Source: Thalassospira profundimaris
Lineage (GTDB): Bacteria; Pseudomonadota; Alphaproteobacteria; Rhodospirillales; Thalassospiraceae
DNA: 64,000 nucleotides
Reading direction: 5' to 3'
Assembly (NCBI RefSeq): GCF_003326675.1
Contig: NZ_JPWF01000005.1
Coordinates: 62,001 to 126,000, forward strand
The notes under the pieces were generated by a model. It was not told where the DNA came from. It did not search any database and saw only the letters and a program-made list of their open reading frames with translations. Shown in pieces: positions 57,088-64,000 of the stretch (position 1 is the first letter of the stretch; each line of letters opens with the position of its first letter). Both the position numbers and the translations under genes were made by a program.

Positions 57088-58539
57088 ATGAATAAAAATC
57101 GTCTTCTGACACTTTCAGGTGTTGCACTTCTGACCGCCCTTGCCGGATGCCAGTCGGTCGGTCCGGATTATACTGCACCGAACTTTGATCTGGTCGGGGC
57201 ATATACCCCGGAAATTCCGGTCATTGCTGCTTCACAGGCTGATCATGGCCGCTGGTGGGAAAGTACAACCGACCCTGTATTGCAGGGCCTGATCGAAGAA
57301 GGCGTTGCCAACAATATCGATCTTAAAATCGCCATCAGCCGTATTCGGGCGGCGGCCGCCACTGCGCGCGGTGTCGCGGGGGCAAATGGTCCGACTATTG
57401 ATGGGTCGTTTGACAGTTCGGCAGATCGTTCGACGTCAAGCCGGGCCAGTGGCGATCATGTCGATGATTTGGGGTTTGGTGCCGGAATTGATCTTTCCTG
57501 GACCGTGGACCTTTGGGGTGGTCAAACCCGCGAGGAAGAAGTCGCCGAGGCAAGCTATCTGCGTCAGGTCTATTTGCGCGAAGATGTCTATCGCACGATG
57601 ATTTCCGATATCATCGGCAATTACATCGAACTGCGCGGGGCACAGAAACGCCTGGCTCTTTTACAGGACTCACTGGATTTGCAACGCCAGACCAGCAACA
57701 TCGTGCAGGTTCGATTGCAGACCGGTCTTGGATCAGAACTCGATCTGTCGCGTGCCCGCGCCGAGGTTGCCGATCTCGAGGCCACCGTACCGATCCTGCA
57801 AACCACGATTGATCGTTCCATCAATGCAATTTCGATTCTTGTCGGGGCGCAACCGGGATCACATCGTGACCAGTTGCTTGATGCGTCACCCTTGCCGGAA
57901 TTCCAAAGCAGCCCGCCGATTGGCATCCCGGCAGATTTGCTGCGCCGTCGGCCTGATGTCCGTGCAGCGGAACTGGCCCTGATCGGGGCGACGTCACAAA
58001 TCGGCGTTGAAACAGCAACCCTGTATCCCGAACTGACACTCAATGGGTCTTTGGCATTGGGGGCAACTGGCTATGGCAGCGGGCCGATTGTCCGTACCGC
58101 AATGGCGGCCATCGGCGCACTTTTGGATGCGACCCTTTATGATGGTGGCGAACGTCGTGCCAATATCACAGTCGCCGAAGAAGAAGCCGAACAGGCCTTC
58201 CAGACATATCGCCAGACCCTGCTTGCCGCGATCGAGGAAGTCGAAAGCGCGATCTATGGTTATGTCGGCGCGATGCAACAACGTGATTCCCTGATCGCCT
58301 CGGTTCAATATCATCGGGATGCCTTTGAACAGTCGCGTGTGCGTTATGTGCAGGGGCTTTCGGATTTTCTTGACGTACTTGACTCACAACGCAGTCTGAC
58401 CGGTTCCTTGCAGTCACTGGCTGATGCTGAAACCGATCTCGAACTTGAAACCATCAATCTTTACAGTGCTGCGGGGCTCAGTGTTGAAGACGTCGAACGC
58501 TACGCTACACAGCAAGGTGTCGAACTGACGACCGGCTAA
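57088..58539 (+). CDS. Outer membrane efflux lipoprotein (NodT/OprM family)
   Basis: A 483-residue TolC-like outer membrane channel. A lipoprotein signal ends in LAGC with Cys21 as the lipidation site, and QSVGPDYTAP is the usual start of the mature NodT family. Repeated helical segments (LQRQTSNIVQVRLQTGLGSE, IPADLLRRRPDVRAAELAL) are typical. The ATG lies one base after the pump stop. It completes the tripartite efflux system. No regulator adjoins the operon. Confidence 0.95.
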   Translation: MNKNRLLTLSGVALLTALAGCQSVGPDYTAPNFDLVGAYTPEIPVIAASQADHGRWWESTTDPVLQGLIEEGVANNIDLKIAISRIRAAAATARGVAGANGPTIDGSFDSSADRSTSSRASGDHVDDLGFGAGIDLSWTVDLWGGQTREEEVAEASYLRQVYLREDVYRTMISDIIGNYIELRGAQKRLALLQDSLDLQRQTSNIVQVRLQTGLGSELDLSRARAEVADLEATVPILQTTIDRSINAISILVGAQPGSHRDQLLDASPLPEFQSSPPIGIPADLLRRRPDVRAAELALIGATSQIGVETATLYPELTLNGSLALGATGYGSGPIVRTAMAAIGALLDATLYDGGERRANITVAEEEAEQAFQTYRQTLLAAIEEVESAIYGYVGAMQQRDSLIASVQYHRDAFEQSRVRYVQGLSDFLDVLDSQRSLTGSLQSLADAETDLELETINLYSAAGLSVEDVERYATQQGVELTTG

Positions 58540-58612
58540 ATTCAGGGTTTTGTTGCGCAGTTTTGAATTTGATGTTTTCAAATCTGCGTTGCCCTAACGT
58601 CACGGCAATCGT

Positions 58613-59379
58613 ATGATGAATGTGTTCTTGAACGTCGTCATATGGTCATCAGGAATGCTGAAACGCATTTGGGTTTATTCTGCATCCTTGGTTGTTACGC
58701 TGCTGCTTGGCAATGCGCCGGCAATGGCAGAAATATGGAAAGTGGCCTCTTTGAATTGGCCGCCCTACACCGATGCCCGCATGACCAATGAGGGCAATCT
58801 TGTTCAAAAGTTGCGTACGCTTTTGCAGCCGCACCGGATCGAGCTTCAGGTCGAATTCTATCCGTGGAAACGGGCCATCGTTCTGGCCGAACAGCCGGAC
58901 TTTATCGGTTACTTCCCGGCCTGGCTTTCTGAAATCAACGAAGGATATGTTGCGTCGCCGCCGGTCGATTATTCCGAATTGGCCGCGGTAACCGTGCCGG
59001 GCAAAAGGGTTGAGTTCCACGGTCTTGATGACCTGTTTAGCAACCATACGGTCGGGATCGTCAGTGCCTATCAATACCCGCCTTTCATCGAAAGGGTGGC
59101 CGAAAACCACCCCGATAATGTGACCGAAGCCGTTTCCGAAGTTCTGTTGTTGAAAATGTTGAATGCCGAACGGTTCGAAGTGGCGATATCCGACCCGACC
59201 GTGATGATGTATCTCAGCGAGAAATATGCAATGCCGCCGGTCGAAGTTTCCAAAAGTCTGGGATTGGCACCACTGTTATTGCGCTTCGCAACAAACCCGA
59301 TAACCGTGAACGCATCCGCCTGATTGGCGAGATACTTGGCAATGCCAAAGAGGCCGACAGGCAACCGGCAACACGATAA
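58613..59379 (+). pseudogene. Periplasmic solute-binding protein gene with a C-terminal frameshift
   Basis: The frame starting at 58613 encodes a signal peptide (ending PAMA) and a family 3-like binding domain (IWKVASLNWPPYTDARM, FYPWKRAIVLAEQP). It ends abruptly at 59323 with an atypical tail. Moving to the next frame at about 59275 restores a sensible ending: VIALRNKPDNRERIRLIGEI and on to a stop at 59379. One missing base (for example a G in a CTGG run) explains this. It is either a real truncating mutation or a sequence error. The product without the last helix may be non-functional. No transporter genes adjoin it. A start at 58655 is also possible. Confidence 0.72.
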
Positions 59380-59431
59380 CTGCCAAAAATCTTCTCATCA
59401 CTTTCCTGATGTGTCCCCGATCACCTTATGA

Positions 59432-59445
59432 GCTGATATATCAGC
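59432..59445. promoter_or_regulatory. Perfect 14-bp palindrome upstream of alkB
   Basis: GCTGATATATCAGC reads identically on both strands. It is 69 bases before the alkB start, in its presumed promoter. It could bind a dimeric regulator; the identity is unknown. Confidence 0.45.
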
Positions 59446-59513
59446 AAACTGTGGCTTGAGTTTATCACCGGTTGGGCCTAGGTCTTGGGCTGTATTGCTT
59501 CCGGGGGAAAACC

Positions 59514-60125
59514 ATGACCGGCGATCTGTTTGCCAATGAACCACCGCGTAATCTTTTGCCGTTTGACGGCGAAGTTTTGCTGTTGCGTGACATCATGGCA
59601 CCTGATGATGCGGATCGTGCGTTGGCCCGTTTGAAAGGCACCATCGTCTGGAAACAGGAAATTGCCAAAATCCACGGCAAGGAAATCCCGGTGCCGCGCC
59701 TGACGGCATGGTATGGCGAAGTCGCCTATCGCTATAGCGGGGTCTATCATCCCGCTGCGCCGTTTCCTTCGGTGATCGCACCTTTGCGCAAGCTGGCCGA
59801 AGAATTGTCGGGGGCGGCATTCAATACGGTTCTTCTGAACTATTACCGGGATGGACGTGACAGTGTGTCATGGCATGCCGATGATGAAGAAGTTCTGGGT
59901 CAAAATCCGGTGATTGCCAGCCTGTCCTTTGGCGAGGAACGGCGTTTTCATTTGCGCCATAAAAAGACCGGGGATCGTATCAGCATTGATTTGCCCCATA
60001 ACTCGGCCCTGATCATGGCAGGCGAAACGCAACATTGCTGGCTGCATCAAATTCCCAAAACCGCACGTCAGGTAGATGGCCGCATCAACCTGACATTCCG
60101 CAATACCCAACCCGAAACCAGATAG
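59514..60125 (+). CDS. alkB: Alkylated DNA repair dioxygenase AlkB
   Basis: A 203-residue Fe(II)/2-oxoglutarate dioxygenase that oxidatively demethylates DNA bases such as 1-methyladenine and 3-methylcytosine. The iron ligands are His121 and Asp123 (SWHADDE) and a distal His in GETQHCWLHQIPK. The 2OG-binding Arg is in RINLTFR. Nucleotide-flip residues PRLTAWYGE and YSGVYHPA are conserved. The ATG at 59514 is preceded by GGGGGAAA; longer frames are not supported. It resembles the short AlkB family close to human ALKBH2/3. Confidence 0.92.
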   Translation: MTGDLFANEPPRNLLPFDGEVLLLRDIMAPDDADRALARLKGTIVWKQEIAKIHGKEIPVPRLTAWYGEVAYRYSGVYHPAAPFPSVIAPLRKLAEELSGAAFNTVLLNYYRDGRDSVSWHADDEEVLGQNPVIASLSFGEERRFHLRHKKTGDRISIDLPHNSALIMAGETQHCWLHQIPKTARQVDGRINLTFRNTQPETR

Positions 60126-60166
60126 TCCCCGACCGGAATAATGCGTTCTGGTAGTGATGTGCTGAT

Positions 60167-60187
60167 TTTGGCTATAGTGTAGCCAAA
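60167..60187. promoter_or_regulatory. Operator-like inverted repeat upstream of lacI-type gene
   Basis: TTTGGCTA (60167-60174) and TAGCCAAA (60180-60187) are exact complements five bases apart, 50 bases before the start codon. The size fits a LacI-family site and suggests autoregulation. Confidence 0.55.
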
Positions 60188-60236
60188 TCAGATCAATATC
60201 AGTGTGAAACACACACGGTTTCGGGGAAACAGACGC

Positions 60237-61283
60237 ATGGCAAAACGCGTAAAACTTCTGGATGTCGCCAAGGCGGCCGGGGTTTCGCAGGGAACAGCGT
60301 CAAATGCCTTTGGCAAACCCGATCTGGTGCGCGCCGAAGTTCGTGAACGGATCTTTGCCGCTGCCAAGGAGCTTGGCTATCGCGGGCCGCATGTCATGGC
60401 GCGGATGTTGCGCACTGGCAAGGCCGGGGCGCTTGGCGTGGTGTTTCCCGACAATCTTGAATATGCCTTTACCGATCCGGTGGCGATTGAATTGCTGCGC
60501 GGGATCGGGCGCGAATGTGCGCAACAGGGCGTTAATGTCATGATCATCTCGGCCGAGAACCAGCAACAGGCGATTGCGGCGGTCAACAATGCGGCGGTTG
60601 ATGCCTTTCTCGTGCATTGCTATTCCGACAATAACGATATCATTGCTGCCATTCAGCGCCGCAATCAGCCACTGATCAGCATCGATACCGACATCGAGGG
60701 GGCGGCGGGCACTGTTGCCCTTAATGATTTCGCGGCCGGGCAAAATGCTGCGCAGCATTTGCTTGATTGCGGGGCACGGAAATTTGCCATTCTGTCTTTG
60801 CAGGCAACCGAACATGATCATTTCGGCCCGGTCACGGCGGGGCGTCTGGGCGCAGCCAGCCACCGTGTGGTGCGCGAACGTCTTGGCGGTTATTATGCGG
60901 CCCTGAAGCAGGTTGGCATTGCTCCGACTGATATCGTCCATGTCGAATGCGACAACCAGTCTGATCACAGTGCAAAAATGACGGCAGAGTTGCTTGCCCG
61001 GCATCCGGAAATCGACGGCATCCTTGCCATGTCCGACGTGATTGCCATCGGTGCTATTGATGCTGCGCGTGCTGTGGGTCGCAAGGTTCCTGACGACCTT
61101 AAAGTCATTGGTATTGACGGTATTGCGGCCGGCGAACGCACCGACCCGCCGCTGACCACGATGTATCAGGACACAGTCGAAAAGGGACGACTGGCCGCCG
61201 AAATGGCCCTGTCCGATGGTTCGGGTAAAACCATCACCCTTGAGACCAGCCTGCTTGTCCGCGGTTCCAGCAAGGTTTCTTGA
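60237..61283 (+). CDS. LacI family transcriptional regulator
   Basis: A 348-residue LacI regulator. The N-terminal HTH and hinge read VKLLDVAKAAGVSQGTASNAFG and ELGYRGPHVMARMLRTGKAG, followed by a periplasmic-binding-protein-like effector domain. The latter contains LGVVFPDNLEYAFTDP, ILAMSDVIAIGAIDAARAVG and VIGIDGIAAGERTDPPLTT. The ATG at 60237 begins just before the HTH. The only candidates for regulation nearby are itself; no sugar genes adjoin it. Effector unknown. Confidence 0.92.
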   Translation: MAKRVKLLDVAKAAGVSQGTASNAFGKPDLVRAEVRERIFAAAKELGYRGPHVMARMLRTGKAGALGVVFPDNLEYAFTDPVAIELLRGIGRECAQQGVNVMIISAENQQQAIAAVNNAAVDAFLVHCYSDNNDIIAAIQRRNQPLISIDTDIEGAAGTVALNDFAAGQNAAQHLLDCGARKFAILSLQATEHDHFGPVTAGRLGAASHRVVRERLGGYYAALKQVGIAPTDIVHVECDNQSDHSAKMTAELLARHPEIDGILAMSDVIAIGAIDAARAVGRKVPDDLKVIGIDGIAAGERTDPPLTTMYQDTVEKGRLAAEMALSDGSGKTITLETSLLVRGSSKVS

Positions 61284-61302
61284 GGTCGCTTTTCACGTGG
61301 CT

Positions 61303-62484
61303 TTATTCGGGGTGGTTTATGCCGCCTGGAAATTCAAAATCGGGAATGGGACGATTGCCGGCCAACCCGTCCCAAAGGGCCAGATAGCGGGCATTCATCG
61401 CATCAAGGCTGTAATGATCAATGATCCGCTTGCGCGATGCCATCTTGCGATAGGTATGGCTGTCGCTATCTTCGGTCAGAAGTTCCTTGATCGCCTCGGC
61501 AAGTTTTTCTGGCGACCGTTGGGGGACGGTTTTCCCGGTCCCGCCAAGAATATCGGCCACATCACCCACATCATTGCCAATTGCCGGGACGCCACATGCC
61601 ATGGCCTCGCCAATGACATTCGGGAACCCCTCGCCAAAGCTTGATGCCAGGACCGCGATGTCAAATGCCGGAACCAGCTTTGCGACATCGCGACGCAGGC
61701 CAAGTGCAGAAACATGCGATGCCAGCGCGTCGGCAAATGTTAGTTCTTCGGTATTGTGACCGATCAGAACCAGATGGGCGTCATATCCCTTGGCGCGCAG
61801 CAGACCAAGCGCGTCAAACAGGGTGGCGTGATCCTTGGCCAAATCCTTGCGGGCAACCATCCCGATCAGATGTTTGGATGGCGTGATGCCAAGTTCCTTG
61901 CACAATCTGTTCTTTGCACCGGGATCGGGATGCCATTCTTCGGTGTTGAATCCGTTGGGCAGATAGGCCCATTTCTTCGGGTGGTAACCGCATTTGATGT
62001 GATGTTGCTGACCTGCATGGGAATTGGCGGCAATCACCGCCGGACGCCCGGACAGTTTTGCCAGAAGTCCAAGAACAATGCGGGTCGAACGTCCATATTG
62101 TTCAAGGTTCATTTCCGCACAACGGATATTCCAGGCCAGCCGTTTGGCCCCGCATCCTGAAAGTGTGGCGGCAAGGGTCGCGATGAAATCGGAATGATAG
62201 AGCCAGGACATGATGGCATCGGGCTTTGCCTTGCGCATCAGTCGGGTCAGGCCAATGATCGCACCGGGCAAATCGCGAATGCCCGATTTCATGCCAAGGC
62301 AATGCAGCTCCACCCCGGCATCAATCAGGTCCGCGCCATAAACACCCTCATCCATCAGGGATACGACGATCTGGCGCGGAATGTCCGGTCCGGCGTTTTG
62401 GGTGTTATGACACGCGATCCGGGTCATAACGCGTTCCGCGCCACCCGCACCAAGTTCATTGATGATATGCATTACGGTTGCCAT
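61303..62484 (-). CDS. Glycosyltransferase family 4 protein
   Basis: A 393-residue GT-B glycosyltransferase. The N-terminal HIINELGAGGAERVMTRIA is the family-4 acceptor-side signature. The C-terminal donor domain has VLASSFGEGFPNVIGEAMACGVPAIGNDVGDV with the Glu-x7-Glu motif (FGEGFPNVIGE). It transfers a sugar to a polysaccharide or lipid; acceptor unknown. It lies 40 bases downstream of tag on the same strand and converges on the LacI gene. Confidence 0.9.
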   Translation of the reverse strand: MATVMHIINELGAGGAERVMTRIACHNTQNAGPDIPRQIVVSLMDEGVYGADLIDAGVELHCLGMKSGIRDLPGAIIGLTRLMRKAKPDAIMSWLYHSDFIATLAATLSGCGAKRLAWNIRCAEMNLEQYGRSTRIVLGLLAKLSGRPAVIAANSHAGQQHHIKCGYHPKKWAYLPNGFNTEEWHPDPGAKNRLCKELGITPSKHLIGMVARKDLAKDHATLFDALGLLRAKGYDAHLVLIGHNTEELTFADALASHVSALGLRRDVAKLVPAFDIAVLASSFGEGFPNVIGEAMACGVPAIGNDVGDVADILGGTGKTVPQRSPEKLAEAIKELLTEDSDSHTYRKMASRKRIIDHYSLDAMNARYLALWDGLAGNRPIPDFEFPGGINHPE

Positions 62485-62524
62485 ACCAAGGCTATAGCAG
62501 GCCTTGGTCTGTCAGAACAGATGG

Positions 62525-63112
62525 CTATTTCACCAACTGATCATAGCGGTAACAATCAGTGGTGTGATCCATCACAAGGCCGGTGGCCTGAAGGAAGGCA
62601 TAGATGATGGTGGTGCCGACAAATTTCATGCCGCGCTTTTTCAAATCCTTGGAAATACGATCTGAAAGTTCGGTCGAAACCGGGCAGTCGCCCATGGTTT
62701 TCCAGTGATTGATCACCGGCTTGCCGTCAACGAAGCCCCAGATATAGTTATCAAAGCTTCCGAACTCTTTCTGGATTGCAATGAATGTTTGGGCATTTTT
62801 AATAGTCGCAGCGATTTTTAGTCTGTTCCTAATAATCCCTGGATCGGCCATCAGGGTTTCCTGCTTGGCCTCGTCATAGGCCGCGACTTTGTGAACATCG
62901 AAATTGTCAAATGCCGCGCGATAGGTATCGCGCCGTGCCAGAACCGTCAGCCAGCTTAACCCGGCCTGCGCGCCTTCAAGGATCAGCATTTCAAAGAAAA
63001 GCCGGTCATCATGCACCGGAACACCCCATTCGGTGTCGTGGTAATCAAGGTAAAACGGCTTATCAAGATGGATGTCAGCCCAGCCGCAGCGACGATGATT
63101 ACAATCAGACAT
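62525..63112 (-). CDS. tag: DNA-3-methyladenine glycosylase I
   Basis: A 195-residue Tag glycosylase that excises 3-methyladenine from DNA. The zinc-snap residues Cys and His (SDCNHRRCGW near the start and HTTDCYRY at the end), YHDTEWGVPVHDDRLFFEMLILEGAQAGLSW and the NAQTFIAIQKEFGSFDNYIW segment are typical (quoted here in blocks YHDTEWGVPVHDD and EGAQAGLSW). The start at 63112 matches family length; the longer frame adds 32 unrelated residues. The alkB gene lies 2.4 kb away on the other strand. Confidence 0.93.
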   Translation of the reverse strand: MSDCNHRRCGWADIHLDKPFYLDYHDTEWGVPVHDDRLFFEMLILEGAQAGLSWLTVLARRDTYRAAFDNFDVHKVAAYDEAKQETLMADPGIIRNRLKIAATIKNAQTFIAIQKEFGSFDNYIWGFVDGKPVINHWKTMGDCPVSTELSDRISKDLKKRGMKFVGTTIIYAFLQATGLVMDHTTDCYRYDQLVK

Positions 63113-63438
63113 GATGCTTCCTTGTGTCAGGGGATGGCGCAGTATGTTGGCGCATTCTTGGCAAGAACATCCCGATATCGCAAGCTGATAGCGGTTTGTG
63201 ACTGACATCTCCTGACAGTTTCTGGCAGGGGGGAATGCAACCAGCCGGTGACGCTATACGCAGCTTAACCCCGTCTGTCAGGTGAGCGGGATCACAAAGC
63301 GATGAAAACTTGCGGCAGGAATGGGTAAAATCAACGCTCTGCGCTTGCGTTACCGGCCATTGCCGACTAGGTTTTGCAGCGTGCAAACATCTTACCGGGC
63401 AAAAAGCGAATATGCCCCGGCGATAGTAAGGAGCGGCG

Positions 63439-63735
63439 ATGCTGGCGATTTTTTGGCTTATTGATACAGTAGTTGGTATCTACATTTTCATGCTGATTGC
63501 TTCTGCGATCCTGTCATGGCTTGTGGCATTCAACGTCATCAATACCAGCAACCGATTCGTCTATATGGTCGGTGATTTCCTGTATCGTGTGACCGAACCG
63601 GTCCTGCGCCCGATCCGCCGGATCATGCCCGACCTTGGCGGGATTGATATTTCGCCGATCATTTTGATTCTGGTGCTGCAATTTGCCAATATGCTGATCC
63701 AGACCGATGTACGGATGGCTCTTTTAGGTTACTAG
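63439..63735 (+). CDS. YggT family membrane protein
   Basis: A 98-residue two-hairpin membrane protein of the YggT family. [40 protein letters not shown] and [16 protein letters not shown] are the family signature. YggT proteins are linked to osmotic tolerance and cell division, but the function is not settled. AAGGAGCGGCG precedes the ATG. The DUF167 gene follows 17 bases later, a widely conserved pair. Confidence 0.92.
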   Translation: MLAIFWLIDTVVGIYIFMLIASAILSWLVAFNVINTSNRFVYMVGDFLYRVTEPVLRPIRRIMPDLGGIDISPIILILVLQFANMLIQTDVRMALLGY

Positions 63736-63751
63736 ATGTCTCAATCAGACA

Positions 63752-64000
63752 ATGACTGATCCCGTTTGCGAGATACTCTCGGATCAAACCGGGATCCGTC
63801 TGTTTGTGCGTTTGACGCCAAAGGCTTCGCGTAATGCGATCAACGGTCTGATCGAAGATGCCAGCGGGCGTTTGTGGCTTAGGGCATCGGTCACGGCGGT
63901 GCCGGAAAACGGCAAAGCCAATCAGGCCCTGATAAAACTTTTGGCAAAAGCGGCCAAATGGCCTAAATCCTCGGTCGGGATCGTTGCCGGTCATACAGAC
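63752..64000 (+). CDS. DUF167 family protein (YggU), truncated by window end
   Basis: An ATG-started frame of 83 codons runs off the right edge without a stop. TPKASRNAINGLIEDASGRLWLRASVTAVPENGKANQAL (in blocks TPKASRNAI and VTAVPENGKANQAL) is the DUF167 signature of small proteins found beside yggT. The family function is unknown. It is probably co-transcribed with yggT. Confidence 0.88.
   Translation, partial: MTDPVCEILSDQTGIRLFVRLTPKASRNAINGLIEDASGRLWLRASVTAVPENGKANQALIKLLAKAAKWPKSSVGIVAGHTD

Overview
The window is chromosomal DNA from an alphaproteobacterium. Gene content and order point to a marine Rhodospirillales member close to Thalassospira: zapE next to mdh, the atpHAGDC order with a separate F0 locus, xerC overlapping a DUF484 gene, and priA beside an fsa-type transaldolase. 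The assignment is inferred without a database search. Coding density is high and most of the window is ordinary core genome. I saw no rRNA, tRNA, CRISPR array, insertion sequence or prophage.

Layout. 1-8,100: the mdh start, zapE, a ZntB-type transporter, a large MscS-type channel, and nadA-nadC-NUDIX. 8,300-13,550: a c-type cytochrome, a glutamine-synthetase-like ligase, a methyltransferase, a GST, and xerC/DUF484. 13,660-18,000: transaldolase, priA, a solute-binding protein and a MazG-type pyrophosphohydrolase. 18,380-23,360: the F1 ATP synthase operon with a terminator. 23,500-31,600: a YbbP-like permease without an ATPase, a lone receiver protein, ccmF-ccmI and a cation diffusion facilitator. 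31,598-36,150: nrdAB with a complex control region. 36,226-37,170: phoH and a possible leader ORF. 37,326-42,629: an arsenic resistance island of two divergent arsR units. 42,733-49,903: prfC, an acyltransferase, azlCD, a LysR regulator, agmatinase and an AraC regulator. 50,264-58,539: a chemoreceptor and a complete RND tripartite efflux operon. 58,613-64,000: a frameshifted solute-binding gene, alkB, a LacI regulator, a glycosyltransferase, tag, yggT and the start of a DUF167 gene.

The most striking locus is nrdAB. The small subunit has Phe where the radical Tyr normally sits and Glu as first metal ligand, the signature of class Ic (Mn/Fe) ribonucleotide reductase as in Chlamydia. Its promoter region has two NrdR-box-like palindromes 31 bp apart, followed by a cobalamin riboswitch and a hairpin that takes in the likely ribosome binding site. 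This suggests a B12-dependent class II reductase elsewhere in the genome, with this enzyme used when B12 is short.

The arsenic island pairs As(III) export (Acr3) and As(V) export as 1-arseno-3-phosphoglycerate (dedicated GAPDH plus ArsJ) on one side with an ArsP organoarsenical permease on the other. Each side has its own ArsR and its own operator-like inverted repeat. No arsenate reductase gene is present in the window. Other points are a possible 57-residue leader ORF carrying a terminator just before phoH, and several perfect palindromes in front of regulator genes.
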